The notes: a model not told the origin generated them from the sequence alone. A DNA stretch of 64,000 nucleotides from Clostridium sp. C2-6-12 (GCF_009928485.1 NZ_JAABNP010000001.1:1-64000); one strand, 5' to 3'. Positions 9,653-20,166 are shown, numbered from the stretch's first letter. Made by a program: numbers and translations.

Positions 9653-10093
9653 ATGAAACTTCACGAATTAAAACCAGCTGCAGGTAGCAAAAAAGCACCT
9701 AAAAGAATTGGTAGAGGTACTGGTTCTGGATTAGGAAGAAACGCTGGTAAAGGTGAAAAGGGTCAAAATGCTAGATCAGGTGGTGGCGTAAGACCAGGTT
9801 TTGAAGGCGGTCAAATGCCTTTATATAGAAGACTTCCAAAGAGAGGTTTTACAAATATTTTTGCAAAGAAAATTGTTAGCATAAATCTTGATAGATTAAA
9901 TATATTTGAAAATGGTACAGAAGTTACACCAGAAGTATTACTTGAAAGAAGAGTAATAAGTAAAGTACTTGACGGAGTAAAAATTCTTGGTAACGGAACT
10001 TTAGAAAAAAGCTTAACAGTTAAAGGATGTAAGTTCTCTAAGTCTGCTATAGAAAAAATTGAGGCAGCTGGGGGAAAAGTTGAGGTGATTTAA
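9653..10093 (+). CDS. rplO: 50S ribosomal protein L15
   Basis: L15 is an assembly protein of the large subunit. The 146 residues equal the Bacillus length. The glycine-rich N-terminal extension ([27 protein letters not shown] pattern) and the C-terminal [19 protein letters not shown] are typical. AAGGAGGTG is upstream. The stop is followed after a single base by the GTG start of secY. Confidence 0.98.
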   Translation: MKLHELKPAAGSKKAPKRIGRGTGSGLGRNAGKGEKGQNARSGGGVRPGFEGGQMPLYRRLPKRGFTNIFAKKIVSINLDRLNIFENGTEVTPEVLLERRVISKVLDGVKILGNGTLEKSLTVKGCKFSKSAIEKIEAAGGKVEVI

Positions 10094-10094
10094 A

Positions 10095-11393
10095 GTGCTT
10101 CAAACTCTACGTAATGCATTCAAAGTTCCAGACTTGAGAAAGAAAATTCTTTGGTCAATATTACTAGTTGCAGTTTTCAGGATGGGAAGCCATATTCCTC
10201 TTCCTGGAATAAATTCTGAATACCTAAAAAGCCTATCTCAATCAGGAGGGTTGTTAGGATTTTATGATATGATTTCTGGTGGTGCTTTCAGCAGATCCAG
10301 TATTTTAGCATTAGGTGTTATGCCATATATTAATGCATCAATCATAATCCAATTATTAACTGTTGCAATTCCACAGTTAGAACAACTTTCTAAAGAAGGG
10401 CAAAATGGAAGAAAGAAAATACAAAATGCAACACGTTATGTATCTTTAGGAATAGCTTTCATATTAGCATATGGAATTTTTGCGACGCTTTCTGGCAGTG
10501 GTGCAACAGCTGGATTGCAACTAACACAAAAGATAATTATTATTTTTGCATTAGTGGTTGGTACTACATTCTGTATGTGGTTAGGTGATCAACTTACAGT
10601 GAAGGGTATTGGTAATGGAACATCTATATTAATATTTGTAAATATAATATCAAGAATTCCAACAACAATAGCTTCAATGTTAACACTTAAAGAAGCAGGG
10701 AGTGCAAGTATTGTAGGGATTGCATTGTTTGGAGTATTTGTTGTATTAATGCTTGCAACGGTTTTATACTTCTCTCTATCAGAAAGAAGAATACCGGTAC
10801 AATATGCTGGTAAGTTTGCTTCTGGAAATGTAGGGATGGTAAAATCACAATCAACACATATTCCATTAAGTATAATTGGTTCTGCAGTTTTAGCAATTAT
10901 ATTTTCTATGTCAGTAATGGAGTTCCCGAAAACAATAGCACAATTGTTTGGTGGAATGGGTGAAGCTCAAAAAGAATGGGCAAAATGGATTTTGAATAAT
11001 CCTACATGTCCTTTCAATCAAAAGAGTTGGATTTATTTAGTTGCTTATGCAGTACTTACAGTATTTTTCAATTGGTTCTATACTCAGATTACATTCAAAC
11101 CAGATGAAATGTCTGAGAACTTACATAAATCTGCGGGATTTGTGCCAGGGGTAAGGCCAGGAGAAGAAACTACAGTATATTTTGAGAGAGTTCTTAATAG
11201 ATTATCATTTATCGGTGGAATATTGGCAGCAGTTTTAGCACTTAGTCCAATAATTATACAAAACTACACTGATTTTAGGGATATATATTTTACAGGAACT
11301 GGAATGTTAATTCTTATAAATGTTGCATTGGATTTTACTAGAAAAGTAGAATCACAAATGGTAGTTAGGCACTATAAAGGATTTCTTAAATAG
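10095..11393 (+). CDS. secY: Protein translocase channel SecY
   Basis: SecY forms the membrane channel through which the Sec system, powered by SecA, exports preproteins. The 432 residues contain about ten hydrophobic segments, the plug-side sequence and the cytoplasmic RIPVQYA and GFVPGVRPGEET loops. The start is a GTG one base after the rplO stop, with GAGGTGATTT upstream. Its presence in the spc operon next to adk and map is the common bacterial order. The protein is full length with no break. Confidence 0.97.
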   Translation: MLQTLRNAFKVPDLRKKILWSILLVAVFRMGSHIPLPGINSEYLKSLSQSGGLLGFYDMISGGAFSRSSILALGVMPYINASIIIQLLTVAIPQLEQLSKEGQNGRKKIQNATRYVSLGIAFILAYGIFATLSGSGATAGLQLTQKIIIIFALVVGTTFCMWLGDQLTVKGIGNGTSILIFVNIISRIPTTIASMLTLKEAGSASIVGIALFGVFVVLMLATVLYFSLSERRIPVQYAGKFASGNVGMVKSQSTHIPLSIIGSAVLAIIFSMSVMEFPKTIAQLFGGMGEAQKEWAKWILNNPTCPFNQKSWIYLVAYAVLTVFFNWFYTQITFKPDEMSENLHKSAGFVPGVRPGEETTVYFERVLNRLSFIGGILAAVLALSPIIIQNYTDFRDIYFTGTGMLILINVALDFTRKVESQMVVRHYKGFLK

Positions 11394-11418
11394 ATTAGAA
11401 TAAATGGAGATGAAGCCA

Positions 11419-12069
11419 GTGAAGATAGTATTGCTAGGTCCTCCTGGAGCTGGAAAGGGAACACAGGCTAAATCAATCAGTAATAAATATTCAATACCAC
11501 ATATTTCTACAGGAGACATTTTTAGAAAAAATATTTCTGAAAACACTCCTTTAGGAATACAAGCAAAAAGTTATATGGATAACGGACAGTTAGTTCCTGA
11601 TGAAGTGACTATTAACATGGTTAAAGATAGATTACAACAGGATGATTGTAGTAATGGATACTTATTAGATGGTTTTCCTAGAACTGTGGTTCAAGCTGAT
11701 GCTCTCAACAGCTTTCTTATAGAAAGAGGAGAACAATTAGATACTGCATTATTAATAAAAGTACCTAATGAATTTATCCTAGAAAGAATGACTGGTAGAA
11801 GAGTGTGTCCATCATGTGGAGCAAGTTATCATGTGAAATTTAATCCTCCAACAAATGAAGGAAAATGTGATTTGTGTGGAAGTGAAGTTATACAAAGAAA
11901 AGACGATACAGTTGAAACTGTAAAGGAAAGACTTGATGTATACGGAAAAGAAACACAACCATTAATTGATTTTTATGGTGAAAAACAATTGCTTTCAGCA
12001 GTAGATGGAACTAAAGCTATTAATGAAGTTTTCAGAGGAATATGCGAAATATTGGGGAATAACAAGTAA
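11419..12069 (+). CDS. adk: Adenylate kinase, zinc-type
   Basis: Adenylate kinase converts ATP and AMP to two ADP. I place the start at the GTG in 11419 ([17 protein letters not shown]), nine bases after GGAG; ATG codons at 11404 and 11410 would place that site inside or next to the start. The product has 216 residues. The P-loop is at residues 7-15 and the DGFPRT motif at 84-89. The LID carries C130, C133, C150 and C153, a zinc set common in Gram-positive enzymes. The stop overlaps the map start by one base. Confidence 0.95.
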   Translation: MKIVLLGPPGAGKGTQAKSISNKYSIPHISTGDIFRKNISENTPLGIQAKSYMDNGQLVPDEVTINMVKDRLQQDDCSNGYLLDGFPRTVVQADALNSFLIERGEQLDTALLIKVPNEFILERMTGRRVCPSCGASYHVKFNPPTNEGKCDLCGSEVIQRKDDTVETVKERLDVYGKETQPLIDFYGEKQLLSAVDGTKAINEVFRGICEILGNNK

Positions 12070-12818
12070 TGATTATTATAAAAAATGATGATGAAATAGC
12101 CCTAATGAAAAAAGCAGGTAGAATAGTAGGAGAAACATTGCTATTGCTTGAGAAAGAGGTAAAACCCGGTATAACAACTGCAGATTTGGATAGAATAGCA
12201 GAAGAATTTATAACTAAGCATGGAGCAAAACCTTCATTTAAAGGCTTATATGGTTTTCCTTCGTCACTATGTATTTCAGTGAATGAGCAAGTAATACATG
12301 GATTTCCAGGTGCCTATGTTCTTAAAGAAGGGGATATAGTAAGCGTCGATTGTGGAGCATTTTATGATGGTTTCCATGGAGATGCTGCAAGAACCTTCTC
12401 GGTTGGAAATATTTCAGTAGATGCTCAAAAATTAATTGATATAACAAGAGAAAGTTTCTTTCAAGGTATAAAGTTTGCCAAAGAAGGAAATAAATTAACT
12501 GATATATCATATGGGATACAAAGCTACGTAGAAGCAGCAGGTTTCTCTGTTGTAAGAAATTTTGTAGGTCATGGGATTGGACGAAAAGTTCATGAAGAAC
12601 CCAATGTGCCTAATTTTGGGAAGTCTGGTAAGGGCCCTAAGTTAGTTAAAGGAATGGTGTTGGCTATAGAACCTATGGTTAATGCGGGGACTCATAAAGT
12701 CAAAACTTTAAAAGATGGATGGACAGTTGTAACAGCAGATTCTTCTTTATCAGCACATTATGAAAATACAGTTGCAATTTTATCAGATGGGCCTGAAATA
12801 TTAACACTGATTAAGTAG
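12069..12818 (+). CDS. map: Methionine aminopeptidase type I
   Basis: Map removes the N-terminal methionine of new proteins. The 249 residues carry the pita-bread fold motifs: the substrate His in GLYGFPSSLCISVNEQVIHGFP, metal ligands in DCGAFYDGFHGDAARTF, FVGHGIGRKVHEEPNVPN and AIEPMVNAG. No N-terminal zinc-finger extension is present. Its ATG overlaps the adk stop by one base. A 78-base gap follows. Confidence 0.97.
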   Translation: MIIIKNDDEIALMKKAGRIVGETLLLLEKEVKPGITTADLDRIAEEFITKHGAKPSFKGLYGFPSSLCISVNEQVIHGFPGAYVLKEGDIVSVDCGAFYDGFHGDAARTFSVGNISVDAQKLIDITRESFFQGIKFAKEGNKLTDISYGIQSYVEAAGFSVVRNFVGHGIGRKVHEEPNVPNFGKSGKGPKLVKGMVLAIEPMVNAGTHKVKTLKDGWTVVTADSSLSAHYENTVAILSDGPEILTLIK

Positions 12819-12905
12819 AAAAAAAGAGTGTTGCTTAGTTATAAATTTGCATAATGCCGTAATGGTGATGTAATTTATACTAAGGTAATCATAGAGGTGA
12901 AAAAT

Positions 12906-13187
12906 TTGCAAAACAATGACTTGATTGGAAAAGTAGTACTTTCAAAAGCAGGAAGAGATATAGATCACTTATATGTTATTGTTAGGCAGATAGATGATAA
13001 TTATGTATTGTTAGCTAATGGCAATACAAAATTAATGAATATGCCTAAGAAGAAAAAGATTAAACACTTAAGTATTTTAGAAGATATAGATGATGAAATA
13101 TTATCGTCAATACAATCATGCGATAAAAGTACTGATTTAAAAATTAAGAGATTTCTAAAGTTTAGAGGCATTGTTAAGGAGGGTTGA
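12906..13187 (+). CDS. KOW-domain RNA-binding protein, L14e-like
   Basis: This 93-residue basic protein begins [22 protein letters not shown] and has a run of lysines ([10 protein letters not shown]) followed by an acidic helix and [10 protein letters not shown]. Homologues at this position between map and infA in Firmicutes are annotated as KOW-domain or L14e/L6e-like RNA-binding proteins; the role is unknown. The TTG at 12906 is seven bases after AGAGGTG and is the better start; a GTG at 12897 overlaps that site. The infA ribosome binding site lies in its last codons. The neighbourhood suggests a role in translation, which is inference. Confidence 0.8.
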   Translation: MQNNDLIGKVVLSKAGRDIDHLYVIVRQIDDNYVLLANGNTKLMNMPKKKKIKHLSILEDIDDEILSSIQSCDKSTDLKIKRFLKFRGIVKEG

Positions 13188-13194
13188 TTACCTT

Positions 13195-13413
13195 ATGTCA
13201 AAAGATGACGTTATAGAAATGCAAGGTACAGTTTTAGAATCATTACCAAATGCTATGTTTCAAGTTGAACTTGAAAGTGGGCATAAGATTCTAGCACATA
13301 TATCAGGTAAATTAAGAATGAACTTCATAAGAATTTTACCAGGAGATAAAGTTACAGTAGAGCTTTCTCCTTATGATTTAACAAGAGGTAGAATTACTTG
13401 GAGAGCTAAATAG
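13195..13413 (+). CDS. infA: Translation initiation factor IF-1
   Basis: IF-1 binds the A site during initiation. The ATG at 13195 gives 72 residues ([22 protein letters not shown]), the normal length, with the OB-fold signature [46 protein letters not shown] sits inside the end of the KOW gene, somewhat farther away than usual (about 11 bases). An in-frame TTG at 13171 is ignored for that reason. Confidence 0.97.
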   Translation: MSKDDVIEMQGTVLESLPNAMFQVELESGHKILAHISGKLRMNFIRILPGDKVTVELSPYDLTRGRITWRAK

Positions 13414-13456
13414 ATAGATATAGCTAAATTTAATATCTATCACAAAAGTAATATGA

Positions 13457-13582
<126 letters not shown>

Positions 13583-13593
13583 TGATCAACTAG

Positions 13594-13629
13594 CAATATT
13601 ATTTACATTAAAAAATGTAAATAATATTG
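13594..13629 (+). repeat. Perfect 16-bp inverted repeat overlapping a -35 box
   Basis: The arm CAATATTATTTACATT (13594-13609) is complemented without mismatch by 13614-13629, with an AAAA loop. No T-run follows, so it is a poor terminator by itself. Its last three bases form the first half of the TTGACA of the next promoter. It could slow readthrough from the upstream operon or be an operator for a dimeric protein; both are inference. Confidence 0.75.
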
Positions 13630-13655
13630 ACATTTCAGCAAAAGTCAAATATGAT
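13627..13655 (+). promoter_or_regulatory. Promoter for rpsM-rpsK-rpsD-rpoA-rplQ
   Basis: TTGACA (13627-13632) and TATGAT (13650-13655) are 17 bases apart, close to consensus. Initiation near 13662 would give a leader of about 128 bases. This makes the alpha-operon genes at least partly independent of the upstream S10-spc genes. Confidence 0.8.
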
Positions 13656-13661
13656 TATATA

Positions 13662-13789
13662 GTCGTTTAATTAATCAAAAATAAATTTTGGGGCGGCTGA
13701 CAATAGAAAAAAACTCTATTGACCCAAGATTTTATTATAAATAATAAATCAATTTTATACATTTCAATTATCAGGAGGTGTAAATTTTA
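13662..13789 (+). ncRNA. Structured leader of the alpha operon, candidate autoregulatory RNA
   Basis: TTTTGGG (13686-13692) can pair with CCCAAGA (13723-13729). Inside it CAATAGA (13701-13707) pairs with TCTATTG (13715-13721) around a seven-base loop. The two helices are separated by an eight-base purine-rich bulge on one side and one base on the other, a shape often recognised by proteins. S4, encoded two genes downstream, represses the alpha operon in E. coli and its own gene in Bacillus. Control by S4 here is inference. Confidence 0.5.
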
Positions 13790-14158
13790 ATGGCAAGAAT
13801 AGCAGGTATTGACCTACCAAGAGAAAAAAGAGTTGAAATAGGTTTAACATATATATATGGGATAGGCTTAGCAACTTCACAAAAAATCTTAGCTGTAACA
13901 GGAGTTAATCCAGATACAAGAGTTAAGGATTTATCAGAAGAAGAAGTTAACGAAATCAGAACTTACATCAACAAGAATTTAATGGTTGAAGGTGACTTAA
14001 GAAGAGATGTCGCTTTAAATATCAAGAGATTAATCGAAATTGGATCATACAGAGGAATTAGACATAGAAGAGGTCTTCCAGTAAGAGGACAAAAAACTAA
14101 GACTAATGCTAGAACTAGAAAAGGTCCTAAAAAGACAATCGCAAATAAGAAGAAATAG
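13790..14158 (+). CDS. rpsM: 30S ribosomal protein S13
   Basis: S13 forms head bridges to the large subunit and touches P-site tRNA. The 122 residues begin [26 protein letters not shown] and end with the basic tail after [31 protein letters not shown] lies upstream. It is the first gene behind the alpha-operon promoter and leader. Confidence 0.98.
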   Translation: MARIAGIDLPREKRVEIGLTYIYGIGLATSQKILAVTGVNPDTRVKDLSEEEVNEIRTYINKNLMVEGDLRRDVALNIKRLIEIGSYRGIRHRRGLPVRGQKTKTNARTRKGPKKTIANKKK

Positions 14159-14173
14159 TAAGGAGGGAAGATA

Positions 14174-14569
14174 ATGGCAGCTAAAACAGTTAAGAAGACT
14201 AGAAGAAGAAAAGAAAGAAAAAATGTTGAGCATGGTGCTGCACACATTAAGTCAACTTTTAATAATTCAATAGTTACTTTAACAGACGCAGCAGGAAATG
14301 CTTTATCATGGTCGAGTGCAGGTGCACTAGGCTTTAGAGGATCAAGAAAGAGCACACCATATGCAGCTCAAGCAGCAGCTGAAACTGCAGCTAAAGTAGC
14401 TATGGAACATGGCTTAAAAAGTATAGAGGTTTATGTTAAAGGACCTGGTTCTGGAAGAGAAGCAGCTATAAGATCCTTACAAGCAGCAGGACTAGAAGTA
14501 ACTTTAATTAAGGATGTTACTCCAATACCACATAATGGTTGTAGACCACCAAAGAGAAGAAGAGTCTAA
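14174..14569 (+). CDS. rpsK: 30S ribosomal protein S11
   Basis: S11 lines the platform around the mRNA exit. The 131 residues match the usual length and include [43 protein letters not shown] in pieces and the terminal [25 protein letters not shown] is upstream of the ATG. It is separated from rpsM by 15 bases. Confidence 0.98.
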   Translation: MAAKTVKKTRRRKERKNVEHGAAHIKSTFNNSIVTLTDAAGNALSWSSAGALGFRGSRKSTPYAAQAAAETAAKVAMEHGLKSIEVYVKGPGSGREAAIRSLQAAGLEVTLIKDVTPIPHNGCRPPKRRRV

Positions 14570-14599
14570 TTATAACTGTCAATAGGAGGTGTAATTTTA

Positions 14600-15220
14600 A
14601 TGGCAAGATATACTGGCGCTACATGTAGATTATGTAGAAGAGAAGGTATGAAACTTTTCCTTAAGGGTGATAGATGTTTTACAGATAAATGTGCATTTGT
14701 AAGAAGAAGCTATGCACCAGGACAACATGGAGCAAACAAAAAGAAAATTTCAGACTATGGTGTTCAATTAAGAGAAAAGCAAAAAGCAAGAAGAATTTAT
14801 GGCATATTAGAAGGCCAATTCAGAGCATATTATGAAAAAGCTGATCATCTTAAAGGTATTACAGGTGAAAACTTACTTAAATTATTAGAAATGAGACTTG
14901 ATAACGTGGTTTATAGATTAGGTTACGGTGCATCAAGAAATGAAGCTAGACAATTAGTTACTCATGGACATTTCTTAGTAAATGGCAAGAAAGTTGATAT
15001 TTGTTCATACAATGTTTCAGTTAATGATGTAATTACTGTATGTGAAAAAAGCAGATCAAGTGAAAAGTTCAAAACTTTTGCAGAAAATCCAAAAACTTTA
15101 CCAAAATGGTTAGAAGCTAATGTTGATAACTATGAAGGAAAAGTAGTTGCAGAGCCATCAAGAGAAGATATAGATGTGCCTGTTAACGAAACACTTATTG
15201 TTGAGTTATACAGTAAATAA
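14600..15220 (+). CDS. rpsD: 30S ribosomal protein S4, zinc type
   Basis: S4 nucleates 30S assembly and controls decoding accuracy. The 206 residues hold an N-terminal cysteine set (C9, C12, C26, C31) of the zinc-binding form, then an S4 domain with [36 protein letters not shown]. In B. subtilis rpsD stands alone, while here it is in the alpha operon between rpsK and rpoA, the order common in clostridia. AGGAGGTG precedes the ATG. Confidence 0.97.
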   Translation: MARYTGATCRLCRREGMKLFLKGDRCFTDKCAFVRRSYAPGQHGANKKKISDYGVQLREKQKARRIYGILEGQFRAYYEKADHLKGITGENLLKLLEMRLDNVVYRLGYGASRNEARQLVTHGHFLVNGKKVDICSYNVSVNDVITVCEKSRSSEKFKTFAENPKTLPKWLEANVDNYEGKVVAEPSREDIDVPVNETLIVELYSK

Positions 15221-15322
15221 TATATTTATATTTGTTAGAGAAATTTATCACAATATATGCAAATATAGAATCAGTTGCCCTCATAATAAGGTTGCCATTT
15301 ATAATATAAGGAGGGTTTGTCA

Positions 15323-16270
15323 ATGTTAGAAATCGAAAAGCCAATAATAGAATGTATAGAAGCTAATGAAGATGGTACTTATGGTAAGTACGTTGTTGAG
15401 CCACTAGAAAGAGGATATGGTATTACATTAGGGAATGCCTTAAGAAGAATATTATTATCATCACTTCCAGGAGCAGCTCCAACATCTGTTAAAATAGACG
15501 GAGTTCTTCATGAGTTTTCTACTGTTCAAGGAGTTAAAGAAGATGTTACAGAATTAATTCTTAATGTTAAATCTTTAGCTTTGAGAATGAATGGTGAAGG
15601 TCCAAAGGTTATTTATATTGATGCTAAAGGACCTGGAGAAGTTACTGGAGCAGATATAAAGACTGATGGAGATGTTGAAGTTGTTAATAAGGATTTACAT
15701 ATTGCAACTTTAGACAGCGATGGAAGACTTTATATGGAATTAACAGTTAATAAAGGAAGAGGATACGTTACTCAAAACAAGAATAAGAGTGATGAATTAC
15801 CGATTTCGTCAATTGCAGTTGATTCTATTTATACACCAGTAAAAAGAGTTAATTTTACTGTTGATAATACAAGAGTTGGTCAAATTACTGATTATGATAA
15901 ATTAACTTTAGAAATTTGGACTGATGGAACTATTAAGATAGATGAAGCTATCAGTTTATCAGCAAAGATTCTTATTGAACATTTTAAATTATTTATGTCA
16001 TTGACAGATAATACTAATGATGTTGAAATAATGATCGAAAAAGAAGACGACAAAAAAGAAAAAGTACTAGAAATGACTGTAGAAGAACTTGATTTATCAG
16101 TTAGATCATATAACTGTTTAAAGAGAGCAGGAATTAATACAGTTCAAGAACTTGCCACTAAATCTATGGATGACATGATGAAGGTAAGAAATCTAGGAAA
16201 GAAATCTTTAGAAGAAGTTGAAAGAAAGCTTAAAGAGTTAGGTTTATGTCTAACTTTAAGTGAAGAGTAA
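15323..16270 (+). CDS. rpoA: RNA polymerase subunit alpha
   Basis: Alpha dimerises to start polymerase assembly and its C-terminal domain touches UP elements and activators. The ATG at 15323 ([13 protein letters not shown]) lies seven bases after AAGGAGGG and gives 315 residues. The N-terminal domain with [22 protein letters not shown] is joined by an acidic linker ([11 protein letters not shown], about residues 237-247) to the C-terminal domain with [20 protein letters not shown] and [11 protein letters not shown]. The 102-base spacer after rpsD could hold a weak promoter, but none is convincing. Confidence 0.98.
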   Translation: MLEIEKPIIECIEANEDGTYGKYVVEPLERGYGITLGNALRRILLSSLPGAAPTSVKIDGVLHEFSTVQGVKEDVTELILNVKSLALRMNGEGPKVIYIDAKGPGEVTGADIKTDGDVEVVNKDLHIATLDSDGRLYMELTVNKGRGYVTQNKNKSDELPISSIAVDSIYTPVKRVNFTVDNTRVGQITDYDKLTLEIWTDGTIKIDEAISLSAKILIEHFKLFMSLTDNTNDVEIMIEKEDDKKEKVLEMTVEELDLSVRSYNCLKRAGINTVQELATKSMDDMMKVRNLGKKSLEEVERKLKELGLCLTLSEE

Positions 16271-16289
16271 GAGTAAGGAGGTAAATCCA

Positions 16290-16631
16290 ATGGCAGGTTA
16301 TCGTAAACTAGGTCTTCCTACAGACCAAAGAAAAGCTATGCTAAGAAATCTTGTTACTAGTCTTTTAAAGCATGGTAAAATCGAAACAACTGACACAAGA
16401 GCTAAAGAAACAAGATCAATAGCTGAAAAAATGATCACTCTTGGTAAAAGAGGAGATCTTCATGCTAGAAGACAAGTATTATCTTATGTTCAAGAAGAAT
16501 TAGTTGTTAAGAATTTATTTGATAATGTAGCTCCAAAGTATGCTGAAAGAAACGGTGGATATACAAGAATAATTAAAAAAGGTCCTAGAAGAGGGGACGG
16601 AGCTGAGATAGTAATACTTGAATTAGTATAA
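16290..16631 (+). CDS. rplQ: 50S ribosomal protein L17
   Basis: L17 lies near the tunnel exit. The ATG at 16290 ([21 protein letters not shown]) follows AAGGAGG and gives 113 residues. An upstream ATG at 16260 is inside rpoA and has no suitable site. The protein ends with [26 protein letters not shown]. It is the last gene of the alpha operon; a terminator follows at once. Confidence 0.97.
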   Translation: MAGYRKLGLPTDQRKAMLRNLVTSLLKHGKIETTDTRAKETRSIAEKMITLGKRGDLHARRQVLSYVQEELVVKNLFDNVAPKYAERNGGYTRIIKKGPRRGDGAEIVILELV

Positions 16632-16637
16632 TATCAA

Positions 16638-16668
16638 GGGGATTAAGTTTAGGCTTAATCCCCATTTT
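16638..16668 (+). terminator. Terminator after rplQ
   Basis: GGGGATTAAG (16638-16647) pairs with CTTAATCCCC (16654-16663) around TTTAGG, followed by ATTTTAA. It closes the alpha operon seven bases after the rplQ stop. The remaining 210 bases to the next gene are AT-rich and show only a TATAAT at 16827-16832 without a good -35. Confidence 0.88.
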
Positions 16669-16881
16669 AACATAAAAATTTAAATCGTAAAATTAATATA
16701 TTATAGAGATGTTTTTTGTAATTATGATAAAAATATATACTATTTATTGAACAAATGAGATTTTAATATATAATAAGATTTGTAATTATAGTTTGAATAT
16801 TAGATATGTAAAATTTAAGACAATTGTATAATATATTAATACAAAAATATTTAGATTAAAAATAAGTTATGGAGGTATACA

Positions 16882-17733
16882 ATGGATGCGACAATGATAA
16901 AATGTACAAATGTGTCGTTTAAATATATAAAAAATTCTGAAGGAATTAGCCAAGAAAAATATGCCGTTAAGGGTGTCAATTTGGAAGTGAAAAAAGGTGA
17001 ATTTTTAGTAATATTAGGTCATAATGGATCAGGAAAGTCAACAATTGCTAAGCATATGAATGCATTAGTTGTTCCAAGTGAAGGTACAGTTATAGTGGGT
17101 GGTCTTGATACAAGTAAACCAGAAAATGTTTGGGATATTAGATCTAAAGCGGGAATGGTTTTTCAAAATCCAGATAATCAGTTAGTAGCAACTATAGTTG
17201 AAGAAGACGTTGCTTTTGGTCCAGAAAACTTAGGGATTGAGTCGTCAGAAATTCGCAAAAGAGTAGATGATAGTTTAGAAAAGGTGGGTATGACAAAATA
17301 TAAAAGACATGCACCACATCTTTTATCTGGAGGGCAAAAGCAAAGAATTGCCATAGCAGGAATACTTGCAATTGAACCTGAATGCATAATTTTTGATGAA
17401 CCAACAGCAATGTTAGATCCATCAGGAAGAAAAGATGTACTCAAGACTATTAAGGATCTTAATAAAAATCATGGAATTACTGTTGTTCTAATAACTCATT
17501 ATATGGATGAAGCTGCTCAAGCTGATAGAATTATAGTAATGGATGGTGGAAACATAAAAATGGAGGGAACTCCAAGAGATATATTTCCACAAGTTGATCA
17601 CATGAAAAAGATTGGATTAGATGTTCCACAAGTGACTGAATTAGCTTATGAATTGAGAAAAGCAGGGATAAATATTAATGAAAAAATATTAAATGTAGAT
17701 GAGATGGTGGATGAGTTATGTCAATTAAAATAG
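16882..17733 (+). CDS. ecfA1: ECF transporter ATPase EcfA1
   Basis: This ATPase is half of the motor pair of group II energy-coupling factor transporters, which power several substrate-binding S components for vitamins and metals. The 283 residues show Walker [10 protein letters not shown] (46-54), Q-loop VFQNPDNQ, signature [13 protein letters not shown] and Walker [17 protein letters not shown]. The last 16 bases overlap ecfA2. The set ecfA1-ecfA2-ecfT-truA after rplQ is widely conserved in Firmicutes. No S component is encoded here, as expected for a shared module. Confidence 0.95.
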   Translation: MDATMIKCTNVSFKYIKNSEGISQEKYAVKGVNLEVKKGEFLVILGHNGSGKSTIAKHMNALVVPSEGTVIVGGLDTSKPENVWDIRSKAGMVFQNPDNQLVATIVEEDVAFGPENLGIESSEIRKRVDDSLEKVGMTKYKRHAPHLLSGGQKQRIAIAGILAIEPECIIFDEPTAMLDPSGRKDVLKTIKDLNKNHGITVVLITHYMDEAAQADRIIVMDGGNIKMEGTPRDIFPQVDHMKKIGLDVPQVTELAYELRKAGININEKILNVDEMVDELCQLK

Positions 17734-18587
17734 AGAATTTAACACACATATATATGCCTAAAAGTCCATTTGAAAAAGTTGCATTAGATAATGTCTCGTT
17801 AGATATAGCAAATGGAGAATTTGTAGCGTTAATAGGTCATACTGGTTCTGGTAAATCAACTTTAATTCAACATTTTAACGGATTACTAGAAGCTACTAGT
17901 GGAAAAATAATTGTTGATGAGGTTGATATTACTGATAAAAAAGCAAAACTGACAGACATACGCAAAAAAGTTGGATTAGTATTTCAATATCCAGAATATC
18001 AGCTTTTTGAAGAAACCATAGCTAAAGATATTGAATTTGGACCTAGAAATTTAGGACTCCCAGAAGAGGAAATTCAAAATAGAGTTATTAAGTCAATGGA
18101 AATGGTGGGACTTGATTATGAAACCTATAAAGATAAATCACCATTTGATTTAAGTGGAGGACAAAAAAGAAGAGTTGCTATAGCGGGAGTTATAGCTATG
18201 CAGCCAACGACATTAATATTAGATGAGCCAACAGCAGGATTGGATCCTAAAGGTAGAGATGATATATTAGCACAAATAAGCAAGTTACATAAAGACTACA
18301 ACATGACCATAATAATAGTAAGCCATAGTATGGAGGATGTTGCAAAGATTGCTCAAAGAATTATTGTTATGAATGATGGTAAAGTTGCATTACAAGGAAC
18401 CCCAGCAGAGGTGTTTAAGGAAGTTGAAACTTTAGAGAAAATTGGTCTAGGGGTACCACAAGTTACTTATTTAGTAAGAGAATTAAGAAGAAAAGGATTT
18501 AATATCTCAGATAATATATTTACTATAGATGAGGCAAAGAAGGAACTTTTGTCTATTCTAAAAGCAAATAAGGTAGAGGAGGAATAG
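17718..18587 (+). CDS. ecfA2: ECF transporter ATPase EcfA2
   Basis: This is the partner ATPase of the energy-coupling factor module. The 289 residues show Walker [10 protein letters not shown], the Q-loop [27 protein letters not shown] and [15 protein letters not shown]. The [18 protein letters not shown] start is typical of the A2 type. It overlaps ecfA1 by 16 bases, so the two are probably made in equal amount. Confidence 0.95.
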   Translation: MSIKIENLTHIYMPKSPFEKVALDNVSLDIANGEFVALIGHTGSGKSTLIQHFNGLLEATSGKIIVDEVDITDKKAKLTDIRKKVGLVFQYPEYQLFEETIAKDIEFGPRNLGLPEEEIQNRVIKSMEMVGLDYETYKDKSPFDLSGGQKRRVAIAGVIAMQPTTLILDEPTAGLDPKGRDDILAQISKLHKDYNMTIIIVSHSMEDVAKIAQRIIVMNDGKVALQGTPAEVFKEVETLEKIGLGVPQVTYLVRELRRKGFNISDNIFTIDEAKKELLSILKANKVEEE

Positions 18588-18594
18588 GCAGATT

Positions 18595-19401
18595 ATGTTG
18601 AAAAATATTACAATAGGGCAATATTTGCCAGGCGAATCTTTTATTCATAAATTAGATCCTAGAACAAAAATTGTAATATCCATGCTTTTTATTGCATGTT
18701 TGTTTATTATTAATAAGTTTATAGGATATACTCTTATCGTTGGTTTTTTATTAGCCATTATATTAATAGCGAAAATTCCTTTTAGATTTATTTTCAATGG
18801 CTTAAAACCAATCTTTTTATTGGTGGTATTGACGGCTGTATTAAATATATTTATGCTTAAGGGTGCAGAAGGGACAGAAGTATTTAGTATAGGATTTTTA
18901 AAAGCTTATCCTGAAGGGCTAAGTGTTGCAGCTTTTATGGCTATAAGATTAATATTGCTAATAATAGGAACTTCTTTATTGACACTTACTACATCGCCTA
19001 TTGAGTTAACTGATGGTATTGAAAAACTACTTAAGCCTATTGGAAAAGAAATAGCTCATGAATTAGCTATGATGATGACAATTGCATTAAGATTTATTCC
19101 TACATTAGTAGATGAAACAGACAAAATAATGAAGGCACAAAAGGCGAGAGGTGCTGATTTTGAATCAGGTGGGCTTATGAAGAAAGCTAAGAGCTTAGTT
19201 CCTCTTCTAGTACCTTTATTTATAAGTTCATTTAGAAGAGCTGATGAACTTGCTATGGCAATGGAAGCAAGGGGATATAGAGGTGGATCAGGTAGAACCA
19301 GAATGAAGGTATTGAGATTTAGCCCTAAAGACATAATTGCTTTTATTATATTTAGCCTAATATGTATGTGGTCTATATTAGTTAGATTTGCTTTTAATTA
19401 A
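18595..19401 (+). CDS. ecfT: ECF transporter transmembrane subunit EcfT
   Basis: EcfT is the scaffold that joins the ATPase pair to the exchangeable S components. The 268 residues start with FIHKLDPRTKIVISMLFI, have about five hydrophobic segments, and contain both coupling motifs of the family, KAQKARGADF and MAMEARGYRG, in the cytoplasmic helices. GTAGAGGAGG lies 15 bases or fewer upstream of the ATG. It ends ten bases before truA. Confidence 0.95.
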   Translation: MLKNITIGQYLPGESFIHKLDPRTKIVISMLFIACLFIINKFIGYTLIVGFLLAIILIAKIPFRFIFNGLKPIFLLVVLTAVLNIFMLKGAEGTEVFSIGFLKAYPEGLSVAAFMAIRLILLIIGTSLLTLTTSPIELTDGIEKLLKPIGKEIAHELAMMMTIALRFIPTLVDETDKIMKAQKARGADFESGGLMKKAKSLVPLLVPLFISSFRRADELAMAMEARGYRGGSGRTRMKVLRFSPKDIIAFIIFSLICMWSILVRFAFN

Positions 19402-19416
19402 GGGTAGAGGATGCAA

Positions 19417-20151
19417 ATGAGAAATATAAAATTAATTATTGAATTTGATGGAAGCAACTTTTCAGGATGGCAGAGACAGTCTAAGGGAAGGACTGTTCAA
19501 AAGGAAATAGAAACGGCAATTTTTAAGGCAACAGGTGAAGAAATAATGATAAATGGCAGTTCTAGGACTGATGCAGGTGTTCATGCAAGGGAAATGGTTG
19601 CAAATTTCTTTACCAATAGTACAATACCAGGAGAGAAGTTCCGTGAAGCTATAAATACAAGATTATCAAATGATGTGTCTATTATAAAATCAGAAGAGGT
19701 TCCTGAAGAATTTCATGCAAGATATTCATCAAAAGGGAAGACATATTCTTATACTATTATTAATAGATATGAGAGATTATCATTAGGACATCAGTACTTG
19801 TATCACTGTAAATATAATTTAAACGTTGATGAAATGAGAAGAGCATGTAAATACTTTATTGGCACACATGATTTTAAGGCATTTATGTCTCCTGGAAGTT
19901 CTATAAAAACAACTATAAGAACTATTCAAGAACTTTATATAGAGCAAAAGGGAAATAAGATAAAAATATTTATAACAGCAGATGGTTTTTTATATAATAT
20001 GGTAAGAATAATAGTAGGAACTTTAATAAAGGTTGGTAATGGAAGATTAAAAGCTGAAGAGATGGAAAGTATAATAAGAGAGGGAAATAGAAAAAGGGCA
20101 GGTATGTGTGTTCCTCCAAATGGTTTAATATTAGAAAAAGTTTTTTATTAA
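19417..20151 (+). CDS. truA: tRNA pseudouridine(38-40) synthase TruA
   Basis: TruA makes pseudouridine at positions 38-40 of the tRNA anticodon stem-loop. The ATG at 19417 ([21 protein letters not shown]) fits the GTAGAGG site better than the ATG two codons earlier, giving 244 residues. The catalytic aspartate is in [11 protein letters not shown], and [15 protein letters not shown] forms the C-terminal core motif. It is the last gene of the ecf unit; the rplM promoter starts 16 bases after its stop. Confidence 0.95.
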   Translation: MRNIKLIIEFDGSNFSGWQRQSKGRTVQKEIETAIFKATGEEIMINGSSRTDAGVHAREMVANFFTNSTIPGEKFREAINTRLSNDVSIIKSEEVPEEFHARYSSKGKTYSYTIINRYERLSLGHQYLYHCKYNLNVDEMRRACKYFIGTHDFKAFMSPGSSIKTTIRTIQELYIEQKGNKIKIFITADGFLYNMVRIIVGTLIKVGNGRLKAEEMESIIREGNRKRAGMCVPPNGLILEKVFY

Positions 20152-20166
20152 ATGGCAAAAAATATG

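Noticed and set aside
13963-14355. 130-codon minus-strand frame opposite rpsM-rpsK
   Set aside because: It is fully antisense to two certain ribosomal protein genes and has no recognisable domain.
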